DNA from: a virus
Virus record (IMG/VR): IMGVR_UViG_3300021960_000654
Coordinates: 1 to 20,704 of that record
Strand: one strand, 5' to 3'
Length of the DNA: 20,704 nt
Shown: positions 1-7,533 of the stretch, one piece after another
Layout: each line of letters opens with the position of its first letter
Numbering within the stretch: the first letter of the stretch is position 1
The notes under the pieces: generated by a model
Told to the model about the DNA's origin: nothing
Seen by the model: only the letters and a program-made list of their open reading frames with translations
Database searches by the model: none
Position numbers and translations under genes: made by a program

Positions 1-107
1 ATACCGGATTAGATACCGGAGGAGGATTAGATACCGGCACAGAAGAAGCCGGAGGAATAGCTTCTGAACCTGAAGTACCAGGAACGGAAGAAGAATTTGA
101 AGCATAA
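1..107 (+). CDS. C-terminal fragment of an acidic upstream protein (5' end outside window)
   Basis: An open frame enters the window (first full codon at base 3) and ends with TAA at 105-107, overlapping the next gene's ATG by one base (TAATG). The visible 34 residues are Gly/Glu/Thr-rich with a repeated GLDTG unit, encoded by a 14-base direct repeat at 6-19 and 24-37 (18-base period), followed by an acidic tail ending EEEFEA. This looks like a low-complexity, probably disordered C terminus. The coupled stop/start and shared strand suggest the same operon as the following gene. I cannot assign a function from this fragment. The call as coding rests on the frame, the in-phase repeat and the typical TAATG junction. 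Confidence 0.6.
   Translation, partial: TGLDTGGGLDTGTEEAGGIASEPEVPGTEEEFEA
6..37 (+). repeat. 14-base direct repeat coding for GLDTG
   Basis: GGATTAGATACCGG occurs at 6-19 and again at 24-37 (18-base period), in frame within the C-terminal tail of the partial upstream gene. It probably continues upstream of the window. Confidence 0.7.
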
Positions 108-1093
108 TGGATATACTAGAAAAATTTATAAGAAAGGTAGCCTATAAGTTCCCAAAAGGATACCCTGATATTAACAACCCAGAAGATAAAGCTCTACTAG
201 AGTCGATTGTACAAGAATTAACAGGCAATGTACAGCTTAATGAAAACACTAATACTCAATATGATCAAGTGATCGCTTATGCTCTATTTGGGGATGTTAA
301 AAAAGTGGCGGATATACCAAAACCGGTGAAAAAATACCAATTAGGCACAAGCACTTCAGTTGATAACGATGATATGGTGACCTGGAAAAAACTCTACCGA
401 GAGAAACCGCCAAAAACAGGACAAGAAATTGGTGCTCCTGGAACACATGGATCTGGTAACGGAGAAATAGCATTATACTGGTTATTAAACGGCTCCGGGT
501 ATACGGTAAAAGACGGAAGAGGAGATGAACAACCTGACTTAATTGTTAACGGAACTGGGGTAGAAGTGAAAGCTCACGGAACGCCGACGATTACACTAGG
601 TCGATTTGGTAAGGACTACGATACTAGAAAGAAGTTAGGGTATGTTTTAGGGTTAGATGTATTAATTTCAAACCTAACAGGTGAAGAAAGAGCCCCTTCT
701 ATTGATTCTTTTAACGAAAAAGAACTAACTAGGGGTTTTGACACTATGGCTAAATTCTCAGCAAATAATAACCTTAGAGAAGCAAGCAAAGAGTTTGACC
801 TTATTAGCAGTATCTATAGTAAGATTGATACATTATTAAGTGAGTTAGAACTCGATCAGAAATTTGAGCCAAGGGACGGAGCTGCAGCAATTCTTAGACA
901 GCTTCTATACACTAAAGCAGCGAAGAAACCAGGATTTGGAGGGTATATAGTGGATGTATCAGAAGGTGGTATAATAGAATACAAACAAGTAACTAAAGAG
1001 AAATTAGAAAACCTAACCTCAGATGAAATTCTTAAGTATGTCTCTGCAAACGGTGCTGCTCTTAAGATAACCCCAGATAAATTATTTGGATAA
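107..1093 (+). CDS. Putative PD-(D/E)XK-fold nuclease, phage accessory protein
   Basis: 328 residues, start ATG overlapping the upstream stop. The middle of the protein has the layout of a PD-(D/E)XK nuclease core: a conserved-looking Glu in a helix (GNGEIALYW, E120), then PD at 143-144 (DEQPDLIV), then a strand with E-x-K (GVEVKA, E153 and K155). This is the classic metal-binding order E...PD...ExK seen in restriction-like and phage nucleases. Residues 1-90 and 190-328 show no motif I recognise; the C-terminal part is mostly helical and charged. It heads a run of small late genes leading to the terminase, so roles in DNA processing around packaging, or as an injected nuclease, are conceivable but are inference. 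The fold assignment rests on motif reading only; no homology search was possible. Confidence 0.6.
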   Translation: MDILEKFIRKVAYKFPKGYPDINNPEDKALLESIVQELTGNVQLNENTNTQYDQVIAYALFGDVKKVADIPKPVKKYQLGTSTSVDNDDMVTWKKLYREKPPKTGQEIGAPGTHGSGNGEIALYWLLNGSGYTVKDGRGDEQPDLIVNGTGVEVKAHGTPTITLGRFGKDYDTRKKLGYVLGLDVLISNLTGEERAPSIDSFNEKELTRGFDTMAKFSANNNLREASKEFDLISSIYSKIDTLLSELELDQKFEPRDGAAAILRQLLYTKAAKKPGFGGYIVDVSEGGIIEYKQVTKEKLENLTSDEILKYVSANGAALKITPDKLFG

Positions 1094-1110
1094 AAGCCAA
1101 AATACTCTAA

Positions 1111-1118
1111 TATTTATA
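1111..1118 (+). promoter_or_regulatory. TATTTATA late-promoter-like octamer
   Basis: TATTTATA lies in the 29-base gap between two genes, with its last base five positions before the A of the ATG at 1123. The same octamer recurs before most transcription-unit starts in the window. If it behaves like the T4 late -10 box in position, the transcript would start at or beside the ATG. Function is inferred from recurrence only. Confidence 0.5.
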
Positions 1119-1122
1119 CTAT

Positions 1123-1719
1123 ATGTGCAGCTGTGGATGTAATACTTGCGACCTAAAAGCTGTCTTATTAAAAGAAAATAAGCACAGGCAGATTCTCTCC
1201 GAGAGTCTTAAATATCATATTGATAATAAAATCGCAATAACAGAAAACGTATACCGGTATGGGTCCAATCGCTTTTTAAGCCTTTGGAAAGAAGCCCGTT
1301 ACCTTTATTCACGTAATATCATTGACGTCTCTGAAACAGACGAATCTATACTTTTAGAAACTCACCTAGGCGAATACGGTCTTTATGAAGGTCAGAAAGT
1401 AGCTCTAGACTTACCCCAACTTGAAGAAGCTGAATACCAAGGTGAAAAAGTAGAATTAGGCAAACCTAAAAGAGGAGGCTCTAAAAAATTCTATGTTTAC
1501 GTCAAGGATCCTAAAACTAAAAAAGTAAAGAAAGTATCTTTTGGTGGTACTACCGGACTTAAGGCTAAAATTAATGACCCTGAAGCCCGTCAATCATTTG
1601 CCAAAAGACATAACTGTGATCAAAAGAAAGATAAGACCAAGCCCGGTTATTGGAGCTGCCGGCTTCCAAGATATGCTTCACTCCTTGGACTAAAAGGCTC
1701 TTATAGTGGATTCTGGTAA
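1123..1719 (+). CDS. Conserved phage protein with N-terminal Cys cluster and basic C-terminal domain
   Basis: 198 residues. It opens with a tight cysteine cluster MCSCGCNTC (C2, C4, C6, C9), then a helical stretch containing LLKE at 15-18. A middle module around 45-98 includes LGEYGLYEGQKVALDLP. A Lys-rich C-terminal domain (about 118-190) contains FYVYVKDPKTKKVKKVSFG, HNC (C165) and GYWSCRLPRY (C179). From memory, similar C-terminal domains occur in marine T4-like phages without assigned function; I cannot verify this here. Cysteines at both ends suggest metal binding, and the high Lys content suggests nucleic-acid contact. It overlaps the next gene by 14 bases. The start is chosen because it directly follows the TATTTATA element and lies at the 5' end of the frame. 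An N-terminal LKE motif makes it a candidate packaged head protein (inference). Confidence 0.75.
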   Translation: MCSCGCNTCDLKAVLLKENKHRQILSESLKYHIDNKIAITENVYRYGSNRFLSLWKEARYLYSRNIIDVSETDESILLETHLGEYGLYEGQKVALDLPQLEEAEYQGEKVELGKPKRGGSKKFYVYVKDPKTKKVKKVSFGGTTGLKAKINDPEARQSFAKRHNCDQKKDKTKPGYWSCRLPRYASLLGLKGSYSGFW

Positions 1720-2086
1720 GCTACATAAAGTCCTAAAAGAAGTTCTAGAAGAAAAGAAGCGTGATCGCTGTCTAAGGATTGCCGACCGTAAGTATGATAA
1801 ACCTTCTGCTTATAAATCAGGAGCAGTAGTTAGATGCCGTAAAGGGGATATCTGGAAGGATCTTAAAGAAGATGAAACTCTTCATAAATGGTTCTCTCGG
1901 AAAGGAGCTAAGGGAAGCACTTCCGGATGGGTAGACTGCAATGCACCCGACGGTAAGGGCGGATATAAATCCTGCGGAAGACAAAAAGGAGAAAAAAGAT
2001 CTAAATACCCTGCATGTAGACCCACCCCGTCTGCTTGTAAGGATAAAGGTAAAGGTAAAACTTGGGGTAAAAAATCTAAAAAATGA
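1706..2086 (+). CDS. Small Lys-rich, Cys-containing phage protein (GTG start)
   Basis: 126 residues, very basic. It starts with GTG at 1706 inside the end of the previous gene; no in-frame ATG offers a better start, and the resulting N terminus (GKLHKVLKEVLEEKK) resembles those of neighbouring genes. Six cysteines fall in two groups: C22 and C44 flank RIADRKYDKPSAYKSGAVVR, and C78, C90, C104 and C111 lie in a segment with GWVDCN, SCGR and YPACRPTPSACK, ending in a GKKSKK tail. I recall similar GWVDC...CGR...PACRPT domains in small phage and large-virus proteins of unknown function, but could not check. The Cys spacing suggests a zinc-binding or disulfide-stabilised fold. It overlaps the next gene by ATGA. 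A nucleic-acid-binding internal head protein is plausible but unproven. Confidence 0.7.
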   Translation: MDSGKLHKVLKEVLEEKKRDRCLRIADRKYDKPSAYKSGAVVRCRKGDIWKDLKEDETLHKWFSRKGAKGSTSGWVDCNAPDGKGGYKSCGRQKGEKRSKYPACRPTPSACKDKGKGKTWGKKSKK

Positions 2087-2403
2087 TTAAGTTAGCTGAC
2101 ATACTAAAAGAAGTAAAAGAATCCTTTGAAGAGTTTGCAGATACTCGAGGCAAGGGAGCAAGTAAGATTTCTGATTCCGCTCATGAAAAAGGTGGATTAT
2201 CTTTATTAACCTGGCACCACTTTAAGGTTAAATTACCTTATTATAAAAAAGCTACCGAGGGTAAATTAGATATGGAGAAAGCTAAAAAAGAATTTGAAGA
2301 CACTTATAAAAAGATTTCCCTAGATATGACTCAAACTGATTTTCAAAAAGAAGTTGGACGTTTAGAAGTTTTAGGCGAACTTTTAATAAGAAATAAACAA
2401 TAA
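2083..2403 (+). CDS. Small helical phage protein of unknown function
   Basis: 106 residues, start ATG overlapping the previous TGA (ATGA), so probably translationally coupled. The N terminus MIKLADILKEVKES contains LKE at 8-10, matching the [L/I]-x-E pattern of head proteins in this window. The rest is charged and mainly helical, with GLSLLTWHHFKVKLPYYKKA in the middle (W44, H45, H46) and a C-terminal helix QKEVGRLEVLGELLIR. No catalytic motif is evident. From memory, similar short proteins are scattered in marine T4-like genomes. Its place between Cys-rich genes and the terminase suggests a late, virion-associated role; that is inference. Confidence 0.7.
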   Translation: MIKLADILKEVKESFEEFADTRGKGASKISDSAHEKGGLSLLTWHHFKVKLPYYKKATEGKLDMEKAKKEFEDTYKKISLDMTQTDFQKEVGRLEVLGELLIRNKQ

Positions 2404-2427
2404 AGCTTTTTTAGTTTCTGCCTATAG

Positions 2428-3072
2428 ATGTTAAAGTTAACAGATAATAAACTATCTCCGATTTCACATTGGGGAATTCCTTTAGAAAGATTAGAAGTTC
2501 CTTCTGCTAAGGAGCTTGACTTATTTGATACCAACGGGTATGATTTAACTTTATTAGAGCAGAGTTATGCAGAGGTTAATTCTCCTGCTTCTTTACACCG
2601 TTATAAATTAGCTCTTAAATACCCATGGTTTACCTCAGAAGAAATTCTAGAAGGTGCTCATATTAATCATGCTCTTTTATTTGAAAGAAAAGGATACCAG
2701 GGAGCAGCTTTAGGTCAATTACAACATTGGTCAAAAAAGAACCCTCTAGTTAATAAAGTAGCTCAGATTAACCCTAAATGGGGAATTGATCTTTCGATAG
2801 ACTATGCTGATAAGGAAGGTAATGTATTTGAAGTCTTTCACTATGAATGGGATGGATTTGAATATGATGCCGTCTTAGAAATGAAATCTAAAATTGAGAC
2901 TCTGGCACTAAACATAGATTGGAATGATGCAGCAAAGACTCTCTTAAATAGAAAGTCTGAATGGGACTCACTACCGTTCTTTGAGCAGAGTGACTGGAAA
3001 TGTAAATACTTCGGAGTTGAACCTGAGAAGTTTAAAATCATTATATGGAACCGGGAATCGAAAATGAAATAA
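2428..3072 (+). CDS. Phage protein of unknown function, 214 residues
   Basis: 214 residues, preceded by a 24-base gap (2404-2427) that has a T-rich stretch but no hairpin or TATTTATA box. The N terminus is hydrophobic/aromatic (SHWGIPLERLEVP) and is followed by a helical region ending in the LxYPWFTSEEILE segment. A central block about 117-150 alternates strands with many aromatics and acids (WGIDLSIDYADKEGNVFEVF, then HYEWDGFEYDAV). The C terminus is helical with several Trp. I recognise no family or catalytic motif. The last 28 bases overlap the next gene in another frame. It is compact and non-repetitive with coding character throughout, so I consider it real but unassigned. Confidence 0.65.
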   Translation: MLKLTDNKLSPISHWGIPLERLEVPSAKELDLFDTNGYDLTLLEQSYAEVNSPASLHRYKLALKYPWFTSEEILEGAHINHALLFERKGYQGAALGQLQHWSKKNPLVNKVAQINPKWGIDLSIDYADKEGNVFEVFHYEWDGFEYDAVLEMKSKIETLALNIDWNDAAKTLLNRKSEWDSLPFFEQSDWKCKYFGVEPEKFKIIIWNRESKMK

Positions 3073-3338
3073 AGCCTTATAGGGATTTAGAAACCGGATC
3101 TAACTATGTCCTCCGTGAATTTGATAAGAATATAGATCCTATTGAATTACTATGGCATAGAGATGATGAACAGAGATTGGTTGAAGTCGTAGAATGCGGA
3201 AAAGGATGGAAATTCCAACTAGATAATCAATTACCTCAGAACTTAGAACCAGGATCATCTATATTTATATTAAGACACCAATGGCATAGAGTAATTAAAG
3301 GAGAAGGTAAATTGGTTGTAAAAATTAATAAAGAATGA
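3045..3338 (+). CDS. Small cupin-like phage protein
   Basis: 97 residues, starting inside the previous gene (28-base overlap) and itself overlapping the next start by four bases (ATGA). The sequence reads as a single small beta barrel: ELLWHRDDEQRLVEVVE, GWKFQLDNQLPQNLEPG, then SIFILRHQWHRVIKGEGKL and a final VVKIN strand. A first His/Glu-containing motif, a turn with PG, and a second motif with His resemble cupin metal-site spacing (H38 early; H77 and H80 late). The match is partial, so enzymatic activity is not claimed. I recall similar WHRDDEDR...HRVIKG proteins in T4-like marine phages. The true start could lie slightly downstream, because there is no clear ribosome-binding signal at 3045. 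Confidence 0.6.
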   Translation: MEPGIENEIKPYRDLETGSNYVLREFDKNIDPIELLWHRDDEQRLVEVVECGKGWKFQLDNQLPQNLEPGSSIFILRHQWHRVIKGEGKLVVKINKE

Positions 3339-3682
3339 AACGTTATATAGCACAGGTAGTTACAGTTTGGGGAGCTCTTATTCTGATATGGTTTCTCTTT
3401 ATAAAAGACAGTGACCCTTATATTGATAGAGAAGCCGAATTTCAACATCGTATAGACTCTCTAAACCTAGAAATACAGGCAGGTAAAGCTAAGATAGCTT
3501 CTCTAGATTCTGCCAACCACGTTTTAGATTCACTAGTTATAAAAGATAAAGCACAATTAACCGAGATAGCCCGCAAGGCTGAGGTTTATAAACAAAAATA
3601 CAATGAAGAACATAATCGTATTCTTGATATGTCTGATGATAACATCATCTCTGAGTTCACAGCAGCTTTCGACTACGACTGA
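3335..3682 (+). CDS. N-terminal membrane-anchored coiled-coil protein, inner-membrane spanin-like
   Basis: 115 residues. One hydrophobic segment near the N terminus (about 4-23, IAQVVTVWGALILIWFLFI) is preceded by basic residues, predicting N-in with the rest outside the cytoplasm. It is followed by a long heptad-like coiled coil (about 32-100; DREAEFQHRIDSLNLEIQ, then KIASLDSANHVLDSL) and a short tail, DNIISEFTAAFDYD. This topology and size match inner-membrane spanins (Rz type), which act with an outer-membrane partner in the final step of Gram-negative lysis. Its 3' end overlaps the next gene by 80 bases in a different frame, reminiscent of Rz/Rz1. Spanins are poorly conserved in sequence, so the call rests on topology and overlap. 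A tethered structural or exclusion protein is the main alternative. Confidence 0.5.
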   Translation: MKRYIAQVVTVWGALILIWFLFIKDSDPYIDREAEFQHRIDSLNLEIQAGKAKIASLDSANHVLDSLVIKDKAQLTEIARKAEVYKQKYNEEHNRILDMSDDNIISEFTAAFDYD

Positions 3683-4013
3683 TTCAACAGCAGTAGTACC
3701 TATTAAAGCCCTTAGAAAAGCCTTATTAGTAAAAGCCGAAAGAGACAACCTAAAAAACGAATTAGGAGTAGCAAGAGATTCTATCCAAATTCAGGACAGT
3801 ATCATCGTTAAACAAGATGAAGCCATCTTTAACCTAGTATCTCAAGTTGATATCTTTAGAGCTAATGAAAGAAACTACGAAGAAATAATAACTAATAAAG
3901 ATAGTATTATTATAGAAAAAGAAAAAAAGGTAGATCACTATAAAAAGAAAACTACAACAGCATATATCATCACAATATTGAATGCAGTAGCGTTTCTATT
4001 AGTTATAATATGA
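3603..4013 (+). CDS. Secreted coiled-coil protein with C-terminal membrane segment, spanin-like partner
   Basis: 136 residues, starting 80 bases inside the previous gene. Residues 1-19 form a signal-peptide-like segment (MKNIIVFLICLMITSSLSSQ) followed by a Ser/Thr-rich linker. A coiled coil runs about 36-115 with repeated D-S-I-I patterns (DSIQIQDSIIVKQDE), and a C-terminal hydrophobic segment (about 118-136, TAYIITILNAVAFLLVII) ends the protein. C10 within the signal is not in a standard lipobox (preceded by LI rather than small residues). An N-terminal export signal plus a C-terminal transmembrane segment resembles the layout of single-protein u-spanins, except for the missing lipobox. It overlaps the terminase start by ATGA. 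A lysis role is inferred from topology and its pairing with the preceding gene. Confidence 0.5.
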   Translation: MKNIIVFLICLMITSSLSSQQLSTTTDSTAVVPIKALRKALLVKAERDNLKNELGVARDSIQIQDSIIVKQDEAIFNLVSQVDIFRANERNYEEIITNKDSIIIEKEKKVDHYKKKTTTAYIITILNAVAFLLVII

Positions 4014-5587
4014 GTCAAGACTTAAAACAGATAATCAGGCAGGAATTCGTAAGATGTGTCGCAGATCCGGTGCATTTCATGAAAAAATACTGCTATATTC
4101 AGCACCCTCAACGTGGTAGAATACTATTTAACCTATATCCATTTCAGGAAAAAGTACTATCTCACTTCAAAGATAACCCGTATTCCATCATTTTAAAGTC
4201 AAGACAGCTGGGTATCTCCACCTTAGGAGCAGGATATTCACTGTGGTTGATGCTATTTCACAAGGATAAAAACGTTCTAACCCTGGCAACCACACAGGCA
4301 ACAGCAAGAAACCTGGTAGCTAAGGTACAGTTCATGTATGAGAACTTACCTTCCTGGTTAAAAGTACCATCGGTCGAACATAATAAGTTATCTTTAAGAC
4401 TGGCTAACGGTTCTAAGATCCAGGCTAAGTCTTCTAATTCAGATTCGGCACGTTCTGAAGCTGTATCCTTGCTTTTAATTGACGAGGCAGCTTTTATTGA
4501 TAACATTGCTGAGACTTGGGCATCAGCTCAACAGACTTTGGCTACTGGAGGAGGAGCAATCGTACTATCAACTCCATACGGTACCGGAAACTGGTTTCAT
4601 CAGACATGGGTCCGGGCAGAAAGTAAGGAGAATGACTTCCTTCCTATTAAGTTACCTTGGTATGTACACCCGGAAAGAGATCAATCATGGAGAGATAGGC
4701 AGGATGACCTATTAGGAGATCCAAGACTGGCAGCTCAGGAGTGTGATTGTGACTTTAGTACATCTGGAGACACAGTCTTCTACGGTGAGTTTATGGAATT
4801 CTATATGAAGACCTACATGAAGGAGCCTTTAGAAAGAAGAGGAGCAGATCAGAACTTATGGATCTGGGAACCAGTTGACTACTCTAGAAATTATATGGTA
4901 GTTGCCGACGTTGCCCGTGGAGACGGTAAGGACTATTCAGCATTTCATATCTTAGATATAGAAAATAATACTCAGGTCGGTGAATATAAAGGTCAAATAG
5001 GAACTAAAGAATTTGGTTTACTTTTAGTTGCAATAGCAACAGAATATAATGAAGCTTTACTTGTGGTTGAAAATGCATCCATAGGCTGGGCAGCAATTCA
5101 GACTATATTAGATAGAGGTTATAACAACTTCTACCACTCTCCTAAATCAGGAACATTAACAGCAGATTCATATTTTAATCAGTACGATATTCACAGCAAT
5201 ATGACTCCCGGGTTTACTATGAATTCTAAGACTAGACCTCTAATTATCGGTAAGTTTCAAGAAGCAATTAATGAAAAAGCAGTAATCATTCAATCTAAAA
5301 GGCTAATAGAGGAAATGAAAGTCTTTGTTTGGAAGAATGGCCGGGCAGAAGCACAGTATGGTTATAATGACGACTTGGTGATGTCATTCGGAACCGGGTT
5401 ATACGTTCGAGATACAGCCCTACAATTAAACCAGCAAGGTATTGATATTACAAAAGCTACTCTAGGAAACATCTCAACTAATAGAACACCCTACCAAGGG
5501 GTATATTCACCTACAGACGTTAAGAATCCTTATCAAATAGATAACGGACAGGGTGGAACAGAAGATTTCACCTGGCTTCTTAAATAA
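4010..5587 (+). CDS. 17: Terminase large subunit (T4 gp17-like packaging ATPase/nuclease)
   Basis: 525 residues, close to the usual size for T4-type large terminases. It docks on the portal, pumps DNA into the prohead by ATP hydrolysis, and cuts concatemers. The N-terminal ATPase has a Walker A region KSRQLGIST at 63-71, in which the usual Lys of GKT is replaced by Ile while a Lys sits at its start. Walker B is LLLIDEA with D158 and E159, and the coupling motif is LSTPYGTGNW at 187-196. The C-terminal RNase H-like nuclease shows VVADVARGDGKDYSAF (D300), LVVENASIGW (E354) and GYNDDLVMSF (D454/D455), giving the acidic metal triad. The start is coupled to the upstream stop. No small-terminase gene is recognisable beside it. 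The portal gene follows directly, without the sheath and tube genes found between them in T4. Confidence 0.95.
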   Translation: MSQDLKQIIRQEFVRCVADPVHFMKKYCYIQHPQRGRILFNLYPFQEKVLSHFKDNPYSIILKSRQLGISTLGAGYSLWLMLFHKDKNVLTLATTQATARNLVAKVQFMYENLPSWLKVPSVEHNKLSLRLANGSKIQAKSSNSDSARSEAVSLLLIDEAAFIDNIAETWASAQQTLATGGGAIVLSTPYGTGNWFHQTWVRAESKENDFLPIKLPWYVHPERDQSWRDRQDDLLGDPRLAAQECDCDFSTSGDTVFYGEFMEFYMKTYMKEPLERRGADQNLWIWEPVDYSRNYMVVADVARGDGKDYSAFHILDIENNTQVGEYKGQIGTKEFGLLLVAIATEYNEALLVVENASIGWAAIQTILDRGYNNFYHSPKSGTLTADSYFNQYDIHSNMTPGFTMNSKTRPLIIGKFQEAINEKAVIIQSKRLIEEMKVFVWKNGRAEAQYGYNDDLVMSFGTGLYVRDTALQLNQQGIDITKATLGNISTNRTPYQGVYSPTDVKNPYQIDNGQGGTEDFTWLLK

Positions 5588-5607
5588 ATTAAGTTGGCCT
5601 TTTTAAC

Positions 5608-5615
5608 TATTTATA
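5608..5615 (+). promoter_or_regulatory. TATTTATA late-promoter-like octamer upstream of portal
   Basis: TATTTATA sits in the 47-base gap between terminase and portal, with its last base 20 positions before the portal ATG. It belongs to the set of recurring intergenic octamers in this window. The function is inferred. Confidence 0.5.
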
Positions 5616-5634
5616 CTTATATTATTAAGACGTA

Positions 5635-7533
5635 ATGGCAGACACTGGCATATTCTCACGACTAAGAAGACTTTTCTCCACCGATGTTATAATCAGGAAT
5701 GTAGGAGGCGACCAATTAAAAGTTGCTGACACAAATCAGATTCAGATGTCCGGTGAGTTAGAAACGAATTCACTATTTGATAGATATAATAGAATTTATA
5801 CTACATCTCCTACATCTTTATATGGATATCAATCTAATTTCAACTATCAGACCTTAAGAACTCAGTTATACTCAGAGTATGACGCTATGGATACTGATGC
5901 TATTATTGCATCTACCTTAGATATCCTAGCAGAAGAATCTACCCTTAAAAACGATATGGGGGAAGTTCTTCAAATCCGTTCAGCAGACGAAAATATACAA
6001 AAGATTCTTTATAACCTATTTTATGACGTCCTAAATGTTGAATTTAATTTAAGTTGGTGGATTAGAAATATGTGTAAGTACGGTGACTTCTTCTTAAAAT
6101 TAGAAGCATCAGAAAAGTACGGAGTTTATAACGTAATTCCATTTTCTGCCTTTAACATAGAAAGACAGGAGGGCTTTGATAATGATAATCCTGCAGCAAT
6201 TAGATTTAGATATGACCCTGATGGATTAGCAGCTGATACCTATGGATACTTTAGAGGACCTAACCAATCAGCGGGTAAGGATATTTTCTTTGATAATTAC
6301 GAAATAGCACATTTTCGTTTATTAACAGACGTTAACTTCCTACCTTATGGCCGTTCTTATTTGGAGCCTGCAAGGAAATTATTTAAACAGTATACTTTAA
6401 TGGAAGATGCCATGTTAGTTCATAGAATAGTAAGAGCTCCTGAGAAGAGAGTATTTTATATGAACGTAGGAGGTATTCCTCCGGCAGAGATTGAGAACTT
6501 TATGCAGAAGGCTATCTCTAAAATGAAGCGTACTCCGTACATTGATCAACAGACTGGTGAATATAACTTAAAGTATAACATGCAGAATCTTATGGAGGAT
6601 TTTTATATCCCTATGAGAGGTAATGATCAAACTACTAAGATTGAAACTTTAGGAGGTTTACAATACGACGGTATAACAGACGTAGTTTACCTAAGAGATA
6701 AGTTATTTGCTGCTCTAAGAGTGCCGAAAGCATTCCTTGGCTACGACGAAAACTTACAAGGTAAAGCAACCCTGGCAGCAGAAGATATTAGATTCGGTAG
6801 AACCATTGAAAGGATTCAAAGAATCATGATTTCCGAACTTTATAAGATTGCCTTTGTACACCTTTACATTCAGGGATATAGAGATGAATCTTTAACTAAC
6901 TTTGAATTAGGACTTACTACTCCTTCAATCATTTTTGACCAGGAGAAAATTGCTTTATTAAAAGAGAAAGTTGATCTAGCCGTTCAAATCAAAGATTCAG
7001 GTCTTTTACCAACAGATTGGATTTATGATAATGTCTTCCATCTTTCTCAAGATCAATATGATGAATATAGAGATTTAATCTTACAAGATAAGAAGAGACT
7101 ATTCAGACAATCTCAGATTGAAAACGAAGGAAACGATCCTTTAGAGTCTGGAGAATCTTACGGAACTCCTCACGATATAGCCACAGCTTACGGTAAGGGT
7201 AGAGTTTATGACCGACCAGGAAACGTACCTGATGGATATAATGAAGATGAGCCTGAGATGGGCCGTCCTAGAGAAAAAGCATCAATTGCCGGAACTCAAA
7301 ATGATCCTTTAGGAAAAGATAGATTAGGTAGAGATGCTGCCAAGAATGATGACCAGGCAGACTTTGGACGTCCAAAAAGATCAGATGCTAGAGGTTACAG
7401 CTTAGAAGAAGCAGAGAAAATGGCTATGAGACATGAAGAAGCTTTAAAAGGAATACCTACTAAAAAACAGCTGGTATTTGAATCAGAAAAGAAAGCAGAC
7501 AGCTTACTAGATCCAAAACAAATTAGGGAATAA
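5635..7533 (+). CDS. 20: Portal vertex protein (T4 gp20-like)
   Basis: 632 residues. Portal proteins form the ring through which DNA enters and leaves the head, and in T4-like phages they nucleate prohead assembly. Recognisable gp20 features are the basic N terminus (FSRLRRLFSTD), YDAMDTDAIIASTLDILAEE near 82-101, NLSWWIRNMCKYGDFFLKLE near 138-157, LTDVNFLPYGRSYLEPARK, RAPEKRVFYMNVG, and the DQTTKIETLGG...VPKAFLGYDEN segment that precedes the crown. It is about 100 residues longer than T4 gp20. The extra length is a charged, low-complexity C-terminal region after about residue 500 (DRPGNVPDGYNEDEPEMGRP and following), probably disordered. It has its own TATTTATA element upstream. Confidence 0.95.
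   Translation: MADTGIFSRLRRLFSTDVIIRNVGGDQLKVADTNQIQMSGELETNSLFDRYNRIYTTSPTSLYGYQSNFNYQTLRTQLYSEYDAMDTDAIIASTLDILAEESTLKNDMGEVLQIRSADENIQKILYNLFYDVLNVEFNLSWWIRNMCKYGDFFLKLEASEKYGVYNVIPFSAFNIERQEGFDNDNPAAIRFRYDPDGLAADTYGYFRGPNQSAGKDIFFDNYEIAHFRLLTDVNFLPYGRSYLEPARKLFKQYTLMEDAMLVHRIVRAPEKRVFYMNVGGIPPAEIENFMQKAISKMKRTPYIDQQTGEYNLKYNMQNLMEDFYIPMRGNDQTTKIETLGGLQYDGITDVVYLRDKLFAALRVPKAFLGYDENLQGKATLAAEDIRFGRTIERIQRIMISELYKIAFVHLYIQGYRDESLTNFELGLTTPSIIFDQEKIALLKEKVDLAVQIKDSGLLPTDWIYDNVFHLSQDQYDEYRDLILQDKKRLFRQSQIENEGNDPLESGESYGTPHDIATAYGKGRVYDRPGNVPDGYNEDEPEMGRPREKASIAGTQNDPLGKDRLGRDAAKNDDQADFGRPKRSDARGYSLEEAEKMAMRHEEALKGIPTKKQLVFESEKKADSLLDPKQIRE

Noticed and set aside
3335-4013. Small terminase subunit (gp16-like) in the position just before gene 17
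   Set aside because: Both proteins have membrane or signal segments, not a DNA-binding helix-turn-helix plus oligomerisation core.
4258-4715. Two overlapping frames (one on each strand) inside terminase
   Set aside because: Shadows of the terminase frame, whose ATPase and nuclease motifs are continuous.
5588-5607. Possible terminator between terminase and portal
   Set aside because: AGTT/AACT gives only a four-base stem around GGCCTTTTT; too weak to call.
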